Both the position numbers and the translations under genes were made by a program. The notes under the pieces were generated by a model. The model did not search any database. It was not told the origin of the DNA and saw nothing but the letters and a program-made list of their open reading frames with translations. Positions 17,920 through 26,687 of a stretch of 64,000 nucleotides of DNA are shown here, piece after piece. Each line of letters begins with the position of its first letter. Position 1 is the first letter of the stretch. Source of the stretch: a virus; the IMG/VR virus record IMGVR_UViG_3300028553_000013, positions 19,641-83,640 of that record; one strand, written 5' to 3'.

Positions 17920-19301
17920 TGCTTAATCCATTTTTTACGCAAGGAACTAAATCAGAACAAACTCTTGTGCAAGAGTTGATGGATGAGCACATCAAAATTC
18001 ATGGTATTGAATTTATTTACTTACCAAGAATTTTTGTAAATACCAAATCTATAATGCGTGAAGTTTCGACTTCAAAGTTTAATAAATCTTTTCCTATTGA
18101 AGGATATGTTCAGAGTTATGAAGGATTTGGTGATCCTGGAAGCATTTTAACAAAATTTGGTGTTAGAACAACTGCAGAAATGCAAATTGTTATTTCACAA
18201 AGAAGGTTTGAAGATAGCATTACTCCATTGCTAGAAAATGTAACTAATTTACCAAATAATCCATCTAGACCATTAGAAGGAGATTTATTATACTTCCCAT
18301 TATCAGATACTCTTTTTGAAATCAAATTTGTTGATAATGATCAACCAGCATTTTTTCAATTACAAAAAAATTACACATACCTTTTGAAGTGTGAAGCATT
18401 TGAATATGAAGATGAAATTATAGATACTCAAATTACTGAAATTGATAATGAATTTGGATCGTTTGGATATAATGCAATTCTTACTTTTGTTGGTATTGGA
18501 TCAACTGCTGCTGCATTTACATCTCTAGTTAATGGTGGCGTTCATACGATTAATATCCTTAATGAAGGAACGGGATATACTGCAGATCCCACAGTTAGAA
18601 TTGCTCCTCCAGGTATAGGTAGAACAGCGCAAGCAGTTGCAATTACTACAGAAAATAGTAGTGGTACAAGATCACTACAAGCGATTTATGTTACAAATAC
18701 TGGATATGGATATACAACAATACCAAAAGTTCAAATTATTTCTACAGATGGAAATGGAACTGGTGCGGTTGCGGTAGTTGGAATTGGAACGACTGGTTCT
18801 GTTGGCGTCGTAACAATAACTACTAGTGGTAAAAACTATGTCTTACCACCAACAATTACATTTACTAATGCACCTTCTGGTGGAGTTACCGCTATTGGAA
18901 CTGCAGTTCTTAATACGCAAAATAATCTATCAGCAATCAGAATTATTAATGCGGGTTATGGATATACGCAAGTACCCACAATTACAGTATCTGCTGCAGG
19001 AACTATTGGTGTGGGAACATATATGTTTGGAGATATTATAAGGGGAGTTTCTACTGGTACAACTGCAATTACAGCATCTTGGGATAAACCAACTCTAACA
19101 ATGAGAGCACGTAGTTTGACTGGTAAATTTGCTCCAGGTGAAATGATCATTGGTGCAGGAACTACATTTGGTAGTGTTGCGTACATCCTAAATACAATCA
19201 ACTATGATGATGACGATCCATTTGAGCAAAATCAAGAAATTCAATCCGCAGCAAGTACAATTCTTGATTTCTCTGAAAACAATCCATTTGGTGAGATATA
19301 A
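17919..19301 (+). CDS. gp14: Neck protein gp14 with a beta-repeat insertion
   Basis: The first 185 residues match gp14 (NPFFTQGTKSEQTLVQELMDEHIKIHG, FVNTKSIMREV, FEDSI). T4 gp14 has 256 residues; this one has 460. The excess is an insertion at about residues 200-365 of four GYT-type beta repeats with the theme INxGxGYTxxPTVxI. The C-terminal end (DDDDPFEQNQEIQ, NPFGEI) is the conserved gp14 end. gp14 sits in the connector with gp13. The inserted block may form decorations or fibers on the neck, which is inference. Confidence 0.9.
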   Translation: MLNPFFTQGTKSEQTLVQELMDEHIKIHGIEFIYLPRIFVNTKSIMREVSTSKFNKSFPIEGYVQSYEGFGDPGSILTKFGVRTTAEMQIVISQRRFEDSITPLLENVTNLPNNPSRPLEGDLLYFPLSDTLFEIKFVDNDQPAFFQLQKNYTYLLKCEAFEYEDEIIDTQITEIDNEFGSFGYNAILTFVGIGSTAAAFTSLVNGGVHTINILNEGTGYTADPTVRIAPPGIGRTAQAVAITTENSSGTRSLQAIYVTNTGYGYTTIPKVQIISTDGNGTGAVAVVGIGTTGSVGVVTITTSGKNYVLPPTITFTNAPSGGVTAIGTAVLNTQNNLSAIRIINAGYGYTQVPTITVSAAGTIGVGTYMFGDIIRGVSTGTTAITASWDKPTLTMRARSLTGKFAPGEMIIGAGTTFGSVAYILNTINYDDDDPFEQNQEIQSAASTILDFSENNPFGEI

Positions 19302-19304
19302 TAA

Positions 19305-20345
19305 ATGTTAGGAGCATATTTCTATCACGAAATTATTAAAAAGACAGTTATTGCTTTTGGAACACTGTTCAATAATATTGAAATTAAACACAAAGCAGAT
19401 GACACAGATCAAACGCTGAGTATTATCAAAGTTCCAATTGCTTATGGACCAATTCAAAAATTCTTAGCAAGAGTTGAACAGCAACCAAACTTTGATAGAA
19501 CTGTTGCTATTACATTACCAAGATTAGCATTTGAAATTATATCATATCGTTATGATCCTTCTAGAAAGGCATCTCCAATAACAAAATTTTGTGGAGTAGA
19601 GAATAATAAAATTAAAAAAGTATTCATGCCTGTTCCATATGATATTGGATTTAGGTTGAGTTTTGCATCTAAACTGCAAGATGATGCTCTACAAATTTTA
19701 GAGCAAATTCTACCATTCTTTCAACCATCATTTTCAGTTTCAGTAAAACTAATTGATGAAATTAACGAAGTAAGAGATATTCCATTTACATTAAATAATA
19801 TTTCATTTAAAGATGAATATGAAGGATCTTTTGATAAAAGAAGATTTATTCAGTATGATTTAGATTTTACTGCAAAGACATATTTCTATAGCGAATTACC
19901 AACTGACGAAAGTGGTGGTATCATCAAACGAGTTCAGATTGATTATGCTTCTGCAATTAGAGCACCAAGAGAAATTAGATATGTTGCAACTCCTGCTGCA
20001 ACAAAAGATTATACTAATGATCAAACAACTGCATTGACAGCAACACTAGAAACTTCTAAGACATTAATGAAGGTTACAAGTTCTGCTTCATTAGAAGTTA
20101 GAAAATATATTCAAGTCAATGAAGAGGTAATGCGAATTGAAGAGATTGATGGAACAAACATTATTGTATCCAGAGGACAATATGGTTCATCAATTCAAGA
20201 ACATTACATTGGTGATAAAGTTGATCGCATTACAATTAATGATGACGCTTTGATTGATATTGATGATGACTTTGGTTTTAATGAAACTAGAACATTCTTC
20301 CAAGATTTTAAGTCATTTAGTTCAAGTCAAGGAAATGATGTATAA
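19305..20345 (+). CDS. gp15: Tail sheath stabilizer and completion protein gp15
   Basis: A match to gp15: the N-terminus AYFYHEIIKKTVIAFGTLFNNIEI and the segment LQILEQILPFFQPSFSV align with T4 gp15 (QIVEQILPYFQPHF). T4 gp15 has 272 residues, and it caps the tail before joining the head. This protein has 346; the additional C-terminal part (near residues 245-315) contains NEEVMRIEEIDG and VSRGQYGSS, a small module also seen in two baseplate proteins here. It begins 3 bases after gp14 and is followed 3 bases later by gp16. Confidence 0.92.
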   Translation: MLGAYFYHEIIKKTVIAFGTLFNNIEIKHKADDTDQTLSIIKVPIAYGPIQKFLARVEQQPNFDRTVAITLPRLAFEIISYRYDPSRKASPITKFCGVENNKIKKVFMPVPYDIGFRLSFASKLQDDALQILEQILPFFQPSFSVSVKLIDEINEVRDIPFTLNNISFKDEYEGSFDKRRFIQYDLDFTAKTYFYSELPTDESGGIIKRVQIDYASAIRAPREIRYVATPAATKDYTNDQTTALTATLETSKTLMKVTSSASLEVRKYIQVNEEVMRIEEIDGTNIIVSRGQYGSSIQEHYIGDKVDRITINDDALIDIDDDFGFNETRTFFQDFKSFSSSQGNDV

Positions 20346-20348
20346 TTT

Positions 20349-20756
20349 ATGGAAAAATCTTTCGATGCTATTGATAAGGCGCTTGACATAAAAGCGGAGA
20401 TAGTGGAGACTGTTAAAGAAAAACCACCAGTAGAAACTCCTGATGATCCACAAAAAGATTATGAATATAGTAGAAAACAATTATATACTCTTATTGAAAA
20501 AGGTCAAGAAGCAGTTAATGGAATACTTGAATTAGCTCAAGATAGTCAACACCCAAGGGCATTTGAAGTTGCAGGACAATTGATCAAGTCTGTTGGTGAC
20601 GTAACGGACAAGTTGCTTGAACTTCAAAAGAAAATGAAAGATATTGAAAAACCACAAAGTAATGGTCCAAAAACAGTTAATAATGCACTCTTTATTGGAT
20701 CAACTGCAGATCTTCAAAAGATGTTAAAGCAAGGGTTTCTAAATAATGATAAGTAA
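20349..20756 (+). CDS. gp16: Terminase small subunit gp16
   Basis: A 135-residue helical protein fitting gp16 (T4 gp16 has 164 residues). The segment DYEYSRKQLYTLIEKGQEAVNGILELAQDSQHPRAFEVAGQLIK is the recognisable core. In T4, gp16 forms rings that regulate the gp17 motor during packaging initiation. It is separated from gp17 by two inserted genes. Confidence 0.9.
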   Translation: MEKSFDAIDKALDIKAEIVETVKEKPPVETPDDPQKDYEYSRKQLYTLIEKGQEAVNGILELAQDSQHPRAFEVAGQLIKSVGDVTDKLLELQKKMKDIEKPQSNGPKTVNNALFIGSTADLQKMLKQGFLNNDK

Positions 20757-20771
20757 TACTTAGTTTTTATT

Positions 20772-22286
20772 GTGAAGGATCACGAAGTTTCAATGGCGAG
20801 TAGTCAACTTGACAATGCTATTGCCAATGCTAAAAAACTAAAATCAAAACTTGGCAAGAAAGAAAAAGATATTCCTGCTTGGATTCAAGCAAAGATTACT
20901 GACACTGATCATAATATGGATGCTGCTGCAGCATACTCAGTTAAAGAAGATTTGAGAAAGTGGTTTGGAACGGGTGGTGAGGGTGGAGTAGGTGGTGGTG
21001 GATGGGATAAATATAATACAAAAGGTGAAAGAATTGGTAAATGTGCTCGTGAACCTGGTGAACCAAAACCAAAATGTTTGTCTAAAGAAAAAGCATCTCA
21101 AATGGGTAAAAATGAGATTGCTACAGCAGTCAAAAGAAAACGTAAAGAAGATCCAGTAGCAGACCGTTCAGGAAAAGGAGGAAAACCAATCATGTCATCT
21201 AACAAAATTGATGAGCAATCGGAGCAAGAATATCAAAAATTTGATCGTAGAGTAAATACTGCAATGTCAGCAAAAACTCCAGATTTAAAAATCAAATTAT
21301 TAAAACTTGCTGGACAATCACATCCGGTCAAAACTGCAGAAGAGTTTATGGAAGCTTGTTGGAAAGGATATAAACAAGTTGGATTAAAGAAGAAAGGAAC
21401 AAGAACAGTTCCTAACTGTGTCCCTGAAGAAACAGAACTTGATGAAATGATTGCACTTGCTGCTCCAATTGTAAGGGGAATTTCAGCAATATCAAGAATT
21501 GCACAAGGTGTTGCAAAGGCAGGACAAGCAGTAAAATCTGGTATTGGAGTAGTTAAAACAGGAGTTCAGGCAGCAGGACAAACAGTAAAATCTGGTGTTG
21601 ATACAGTTAAAACAGGAGTTCAGGATGTTATTAAAAACGTTCCGGGTGAAACAAATAAACAACCGTTTAATACAAAAAAACCAGGAGAACCAGAATGGAA
21701 AAAGGGACTAAAGAAATCTGGTGAAACTGCAAAGTCTGCAGTAAAAACTACAGTGAGTGGTTTTACTTCAATGTATGAACCAAGAGAAGAATATATTATG
21801 GAAAAAAATGTTCCGACCAATCCTTCTCTATGGTCTAAAGCAAAATCCCAGGCAAGAGCAAAATTTGATGTATATCCATCCGCTTATGCTAATGGATGGG
21901 CTGCCAAATGGTATAAATCCAAAGGTGGTGGATGGAAGACCTCTACAAAGGAAAGTTATGACACACAACAATTACTTTCTTTTAGTGATTTTAGGCAGAT
22001 CAGTAATGATAGCATCGGCAATGAGGAAGAAAAATTAAACGAAGTTGCTGCTTGGCAACGTAAAGAAGGAAAAAATCAAAAAGGTGGTCTCAATGAAAAA
22101 GGTCGTAAATCATACGAACGTGAGAATCCTGGTAGTGATTTGAAAGCACCTCAACCAGAAGGTGGTTCACGTAGAAATTCTTTTTGTGCCAGAATGAAAG
22201 GTTTAAAGAAAAAACTTACTAGCAAGAAAACAGCAAACGACCCCAATAGCAGAGTGAATAAAAGTTTGAGAGCCTGGAACTGTTAG
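20772..22286 (+). CDS. Composite protein with DUF5872-like and DUF6321-like modules, unknown
   Basis: A 504-residue basic protein starting with GTG; KDHEVSMASSQLD after the start is a phrase I recall in other cyanophage proteins, so the GTG start is preferred over ATG 20793. Short modules are joined by linkers. KWFGTGGEGGVGGGGWDKY and IGKCAREPGEPKPKC lie near residues 65-105. A two-copy 18-residue repeat (GQAVKSGIGVVKTGVQ) lies near 250-286. A DUF5872-like segment VYPSAYANGWAAKWYKSKGG lies near 368-387. A C-terminal DUF6321-like segment has WQRKEGKNQKGGLNEKGRKS and ends in RAWNC. Such modules are widespread in marine phages, with unknown function. It lies between the terminase subunits; a virion or DNA-associated role is possible. 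Confidence 0.7.
   Translation: MKDHEVSMASSQLDNAIANAKKLKSKLGKKEKDIPAWIQAKITDTDHNMDAAAAYSVKEDLRKWFGTGGEGGVGGGGWDKYNTKGERIGKCAREPGEPKPKCLSKEKASQMGKNEIATAVKRKRKEDPVADRSGKGGKPIMSSNKIDEQSEQEYQKFDRRVNTAMSAKTPDLKIKLLKLAGQSHPVKTAEEFMEACWKGYKQVGLKKKGTRTVPNCVPEETELDEMIALAAPIVRGISAISRIAQGVAKAGQAVKSGIGVVKTGVQAAGQTVKSGVDTVKTGVQDVIKNVPGETNKQPFNTKKPGEPEWKKGLKKSGETAKSAVKTTVSGFTSMYEPREEYIMEKNVPTNPSLWSKAKSQARAKFDVYPSAYANGWAAKWYKSKGGGWKTSTKESYDTQQLLSFSDFRQISNDSIGNEEEKLNEVAAWQRKEGKNQKGGLNEKGRKSYERENPGSDLKAPQPEGGSRRNSFCARMKGLKKKLTSKKTANDPNSRVNKSLRAWNC
21522..21629 (+). repeat. Two-copy 54-bp tandem repeat
   Basis: Units begin with GGACAA at 21522 and 21576. They encode two similar 18-residue segments (GQ[AT]VKSG...VKTGVQ) of the composite protein. 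Confidence 0.8.
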
Positions 22287-22330
22287 TTTTCATACCTTTT
22301 CATTAATAAAACAAAATAAAATGGTATAAA

Positions 22331-22747
22331 GTGTTGGAAAAAATTTGCACTAGATGTAAGAATTTAAAACCAAGAACATCCGAATACTTCCCACTTCATA
22401 ATAAATGTAAAGATGGTTTAGATAGTTGGTGTAGAGTTTGTAGAGCTACATATAGAAGTGAAATAAACTGGGGTAAGTTTAGGGGGCAACTTACAGACGA
22501 TGAGGTGCGAAAATTAAAACAACAAACCAAATGCAATATATGTGGTAAAGAAGACACTGGTGGTACTAAAAACAATAAGCATGTTGGTAAAACAAAATCT
22601 TTAGTTATGGATCATGACCACAATACAGGAAAATTTAGAGGAATGCTTTGCAATCACTGTAACAGAGGATTAGGTAATTTTTTCGATGATGTAAATATTT
22701 TGGAGAAATCTATTTCTTATTTAAAAATGGAACTACTAATACAATAG
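22331..22747 (+). CDS. Endonuclease VII-like HNH nuclease, probable mobile gene
   Basis: This 138-residue protein belongs to the phage endonuclease VII / HNH family. An N-terminal zinc knuckle is formed by C6/C9 and C34/C37. A second cysteine set (C68, C71, C107, C110) surrounds the catalytic MDHDHNTGKFRGMLCNHCNRGLG, with D94, H95, H97 and N111 as likely active residues. T4 gp49 resolves Holliday junctions, but proteins of this short architecture are often free-standing homing endonucleases. It begins with GTG and ends 9 bases before gp17, consistent with a homing nuclease inserted beside a conserved terminase gene. No recognisable structural role. Confidence 0.8.
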   Translation: MLEKICTRCKNLKPRTSEYFPLHNKCKDGLDSWCRVCRATYRSEINWGKFRGQLTDDEVRKLKQQTKCNICGKEDTGGTKNNKHVGKTKSLVMDHDHNTGKFRGMLCNHCNRGLGNFFDDVNILEKSISYLKMELLIQ

Positions 22748-22756
22748 AGATATATT

Positions 22757-24406
22757 ATGGCAGCTGATATCTATCTTGGTAATCCCAATTTAAAAAAAGC
22801 AAATACTGCAATTGAATTTACTGAAGAGCAAATTCTTGAGTTTCTTAGATGTAAACAAGATCCAGTATATTTTGCTAGAAATTATATTAAAATTGTTTCT
22901 CTTGATCATGGTCTAGTTCCTTTTGAGATGTATCCTTTCCAAGAGAAACTTATTAGGAACTTCCATGCTCACCGTTTCAATATTTGTAAGATGCCTCGTC
23001 AGACAGGTAAATCTACAACTTGTGTTTCTTATCTTCTACATTATGCTGTCTTCAATGATAATGTAAACATTGCAATTCTAGCAAACAAAGCATCTACTGC
23101 TGGTGATTTACTAAGTAGACTTCAACTTGCTTATGAAAATCTTCCAAAATGGATGCAACAAGGTATTATTGCCTGGAACAAACGATCTATGGAGTTAGAA
23201 AATGGTTCAAAAATTATTGCTGCTTCTACTTCTGCCTCTGCTGTTCGTGGGGGATCTTACAATATTATATTTTTGGACGAATTTGCGTTCATTCCTAACC
23301 ATATTGCTGACGAGTTCTTCGCTTCTGTCTATCCTACTATTTCATCTGGTCAATCTACAAAGGTAATTATTGTTTCTACCCCTCACGGTATGAATCACTT
23401 TTATCGGTTGTGGCATGATTCCGAAAGAGAGCGAAATGAATATATTCCAATAGAAGTTCATTGGTCAGAAGTTCCAGGTAGAGATACAAAATGGAAAGCA
23501 TCTACAATTGCAAATACTTCAGAACAACAATTTAGGGTTGAATTTGAATGTGAATTTTTAGGATCAGTTGATACTTTGATTGCACCATCTAAACTAAAAT
23601 CAATGGTTTATGATGATCCAGTAAAAACTAACGGAAGTCTGTATGTATATAATGAACCAGATAAAATTCGAGATTATATTATTACTGTTGACGTTGCTCG
23701 TGGAGTATCAAAAGATTATTCAGCATTTATAGTATTTGATATTACTACGTTCCCATATAAAGTTGTAGCAAAATATAGAAATAATGAAATTAAACCAATG
23801 CTATTTCCATCAGTCATTGAAGAAGTAGCAAGAGCATATAATAATGCATACATTTTATGTGAAGTTAATGATATTGGAGATCAAGTTGCTTCAATTTTAA
23901 ATTTTGATCTTGAATATGAAAATATATTAATGTGTTCTATGCGTGGACGTGCTGGACAAATTGTTGGAACTGGATTTTCCGGAAAGAAAACTCAACTTGG
24001 AGTAAAGATGAGTTCGACTACAAAAAAAGTAGGATGTTCAAATCTAAAAACTTTAATTGAAGATAACAAACTTATTATAACAGATTATGAGACAATCAGT
24101 GAGTTAACTACATTCATTCAAAGAAAACAGTCATTTGAGGCTGAAGAAGGATGTAATGATGATTTGGCAATGTGTCTTGTAATATTCTCATGGTTAGTTG
24201 CTCAAGAGTATTTTAAAGAAATGACGGATCAGGATATTCGTAAAAGAATTTATGAAGATCAAAGAAATCAAATTGAACAAGATATGGCACCATTTGGGTT
24301 TGTTAGTGATGGGTTAGATATTTTTGATAATGAAATTGATAAAAATGGTGATGTGTGGAAAGTTGATGAATATGGAGACAAATCTTACATGTGGGAGTAT
24401 GAGTGA
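22757..24406 (+). CDS. gp17: Terminase large subunit gp17
   Basis: The packaging motor ATPase and headful nuclease. Walker A PRQTGKST is at residues 80-87 and Walker B IIFLDEFAF near 170-178 with D174/E175. The coupling motif is VSTPHG. The nuclease domain begins near residue 315 with TVDVARGVSKDYSAF, and acidic residues continue in CEVNDIGD and GCNDDLAM. The length is 549 residues; T4 gp17 has 610. It is complete, without intron or inactivating change. It pairs with gp16 across two inserted genes. Confidence 0.95.
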   Translation: MAADIYLGNPNLKKANTAIEFTEEQILEFLRCKQDPVYFARNYIKIVSLDHGLVPFEMYPFQEKLIRNFHAHRFNICKMPRQTGKSTTCVSYLLHYAVFNDNVNIAILANKASTAGDLLSRLQLAYENLPKWMQQGIIAWNKRSMELENGSKIIAASTSASAVRGGSYNIIFLDEFAFIPNHIADEFFASVYPTISSGQSTKVIIVSTPHGMNHFYRLWHDSERERNEYIPIEVHWSEVPGRDTKWKASTIANTSEQQFRVEFECEFLGSVDTLIAPSKLKSMVYDDPVKTNGSLYVYNEPDKIRDYIITVDVARGVSKDYSAFIVFDITTFPYKVVAKYRNNEIKPMLFPSVIEEVARAYNNAYILCEVNDIGDQVASILNFDLEYENILMCSMRGRAGQIVGTGFSGKKTQLGVKMSSTTKKVGCSNLKTLIEDNKLIITDYETISELTTFIQRKQSFEAEEGCNDDLAMCLVIFSWLVAQEYFKEMTDQDIRKRIYEDQRNQIEQDMAPFGFVSDGLDIFDNEIDKNGDVWKVDEYGDKSYMWEYE

Positions 24407-24417
24407 TTTTGAGAATT

Positions 24418-24425
24418 TATAAATA
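24418..24425 (+). promoter_or_regulatory. Late promoter box TATAAATA (exact T4 consensus)
   Basis: An exact match, 39 bases before the gp18 start at 24465; a GGGAG ribosome binding site lies between. Confidence 0.7.
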
Positions 24426-24464
24426 ATTTTAGATTAAAATTAGGGTTACTGTAGGGAGTATAGA

Positions 24465-26669
24465 ATGGCACTTCAGTTAGCATCTCCAGGTATTCGTGTA
24501 AGAGAGGTAGATCTAACCCGTGGCGGCGTAAATGCAACACTAAACGTCTCTGCAGGTATTGCTGCACCTTTTAAAAAGGGTCCTGTCAATGAAATAGTAA
24601 GAGTTACAAACGAAAAGGAATTAGTAGAAGTTTTTGGTGGTCCTGGTGTTGGTCTAACGGACTATCATTACGAAAGTTGGTACGCAGCATCAAACTTCTT
24701 ATCGTATGGTGGTCAGTTAGATGTAGTTAGAGCAGGCGGTGGACAACTAACCAATGCAAACGCTGGTGTTGGTATTGCATCAACAACATCTCTAAGTATT
24801 AATAATTTTGATGATTACAATAACAACCACACTTCAGATACTTCTTTTTACTGGGCAGCAAAGAACCCAGGAAACTGGGCAGAAAATCTCAAAGTTTGTG
24901 TAATTGATGCGGCGGCAGATCAAAGAATTTCTGGAATTTCAACTACAGTTGTTGTAACTACTGGTATTACTACCGCTTTTCATGGAATTCAAGTTGGTTA
25001 TGCAGTAACTCAAACATTGAGTGGTGTTTCAATTGGTATTGGTACAACTGCAGCGGCAAGCGGATATCTAAAGGGTGTTGTTACTGCAATCGGAGCAAGT
25101 TTTGTTGATGTAAAAGTTGTAACTTATGTATCTGGATTTGGAACTGAAACTGCAGTAGATTATCAATCTGGTTCTCTATATCAATTCACTACTGCTAACA
25201 TTGGTTTCTCATCTTCTACCATAGGTGATGTTGGCATCATGACTGGTGGCAAATCACTAACTGATTGGTATGATCAACAGAACGTTTTAACGAGCGTTGC
25301 TGATGGTGGTTCTGATGCAGTAACAGTATCTTGGAGATCGGTTCTTGCAAAACCAGGAACTAACTCATATGTTGCTCAAAGAAACGGACGCAACGATGCA
25401 CTAAATGTAGTTGTCATTGATGCTTCTGGTTCTGTAACAGGTGCTGTTGGATCAATTTTAGAAAAATTTGGTAATCTTTCAAAAGCAAAAGATGCTGAAG
25501 TTTCTCCACAGAAGTCAATTTACTATGAAGATTATCTTGCAGTAAATTCTGAGTATATCTACGCTGGTCTATCTCCAGTGAATGCAACTGATACTTACTG
25601 GGGAACAAGATCACGTCCTAGTGGATTTAGTACTGGTGTTATTGCAATAACAGCATCTGCTGGTTCGTGGGGACAGGAAGCAAAAAACATTACATTCTCC
25701 TCACTGGGAAATGCTAATTACAGCCTAACAGGTGGTAAGGATTATCAAGGAGTTGGATATTATGATGCTCCACTTGGAGATCTTCTAACTGCATATGATT
25801 TGTTATCAGATCCTGTAAATAGTGATATTAGGTTCTTATTACAGGGCGGTGCTTATAAATCTAAGGAAGAAGAACAAGCAAAAGCAAATAAACTAATTTC
25901 AATATGTGAAGAACGCAAGGATTGTGTCGCATTTATTTCACCAAATAGAGATAGTGTTGTAAACGTTACAAACACAAGTACACAACTAACGAATGTTCTA
26001 TCATTCTTTGCTCCACTTTCATCGTCTTCTTACGTCGTATTTGATAATAGCTATCAATACGTTTATGATCGTTTCAATAAGAGATTTATATATATTCCTT
26101 GTTCAAACGATATAGCAGGTCTATGTGTAAGAACTGATAGAGATCAATTCCCTTGGTTCTCACCAGCAGGAACAAGCAGAGGTTCTCTAAACTTTGCAGT
26201 CAAACTTGCGTTTAACCCAGGACAAGATGCAAGAGATAGATTGTATTCAAACAGGATCAATCCAATTATCGCATCACCTGGTTCTGGAATTATTCTCTTC
26301 GGAGATAAGACTGGACTAGGATTTGAAAGTGCATTTGATCGCATCAATGTAAGACGCTTATTCATCACCATTGAAAAAGCAATTGAAAATGCTGCTAAAG
26401 CACAATTATTTGAACTCAATGATGCTGGAACAAGATCTAACTTTGTAAATATCGTTGAACCATATCTACGTGATGTTCAAGCGAAACGAGGTGTAACTGA
26501 GTTCCTTGTTGTTTGTGACGAAACAAATAACACACCTGACGTAATTGATCGTAATGAGTTTATCGCTGACATCTACGTGAAGCCAGCAAGATCGATTAAT
26601 TTTATCGGTCTAACGTTCGTCGCCACGAGAACGGGAGTTTCGTTCTCCGAAATCGTCGGCACCGTTTGA
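24465..26669 (+). CDS. gp18: Tail sheath protein gp18
   Basis: A 734-residue contractile sheath protein (T4 gp18 has 659). The N-terminus LASPGIRVREVDLTRGGVNA and the C-terminal domain (GCV-type strand VVCDETNNTPDVIDRNEFIADIYVKPARSINFI) are typical. A domain-I-like insertion of Gly/Thr-rich sequence (GISTTVVVTTGIT, GIGTTAAAS) near residues 160-260 accounts for the extra length and is probably exposed on the outside of the sheath. gp19 follows after 18 bases. Codon use near the end (more GC) differs slightly from its neighbours. Confidence 0.95.
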   Translation: MALQLASPGIRVREVDLTRGGVNATLNVSAGIAAPFKKGPVNEIVRVTNEKELVEVFGGPGVGLTDYHYESWYAASNFLSYGGQLDVVRAGGGQLTNANAGVGIASTTSLSINNFDDYNNNHTSDTSFYWAAKNPGNWAENLKVCVIDAAADQRISGISTTVVVTTGITTAFHGIQVGYAVTQTLSGVSIGIGTTAAASGYLKGVVTAIGASFVDVKVVTYVSGFGTETAVDYQSGSLYQFTTANIGFSSSTIGDVGIMTGGKSLTDWYDQQNVLTSVADGGSDAVTVSWRSVLAKPGTNSYVAQRNGRNDALNVVVIDASGSVTGAVGSILEKFGNLSKAKDAEVSPQKSIYYEDYLAVNSEYIYAGLSPVNATDTYWGTRSRPSGFSTGVIAITASAGSWGQEAKNITFSSLGNANYSLTGGKDYQGVGYYDAPLGDLLTAYDLLSDPVNSDIRFLLQGGAYKSKEEEQAKANKLISICEERKDCVAFISPNRDSVVNVTNTSTQLTNVLSFFAPLSSSSYVVFDNSYQYVYDRFNKRFIYIPCSNDIAGLCVRTDRDQFPWFSPAGTSRGSLNFAVKLAFNPGQDARDRLYSNRINPIIASPGSGIILFGDKTGLGFESAFDRINVRRLFITIEKAIENAAKAQLFELNDAGTRSNFVNIVEPYLRDVQAKRGVTEFLVVCDETNNTPDVIDRNEFIADIYVKPARSINFIGLTFVATRTGVSFSEIVGTV

Positions 26670-26687
26670 TACTAGGAGAATAAAACA

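Noticed and set aside
21757-22038. 93-codon plus-strand frame within the composite gene
   Set aside because: Out-of-frame shadow of a well-formed gene with recognised modules; no ribosome site or composition support.
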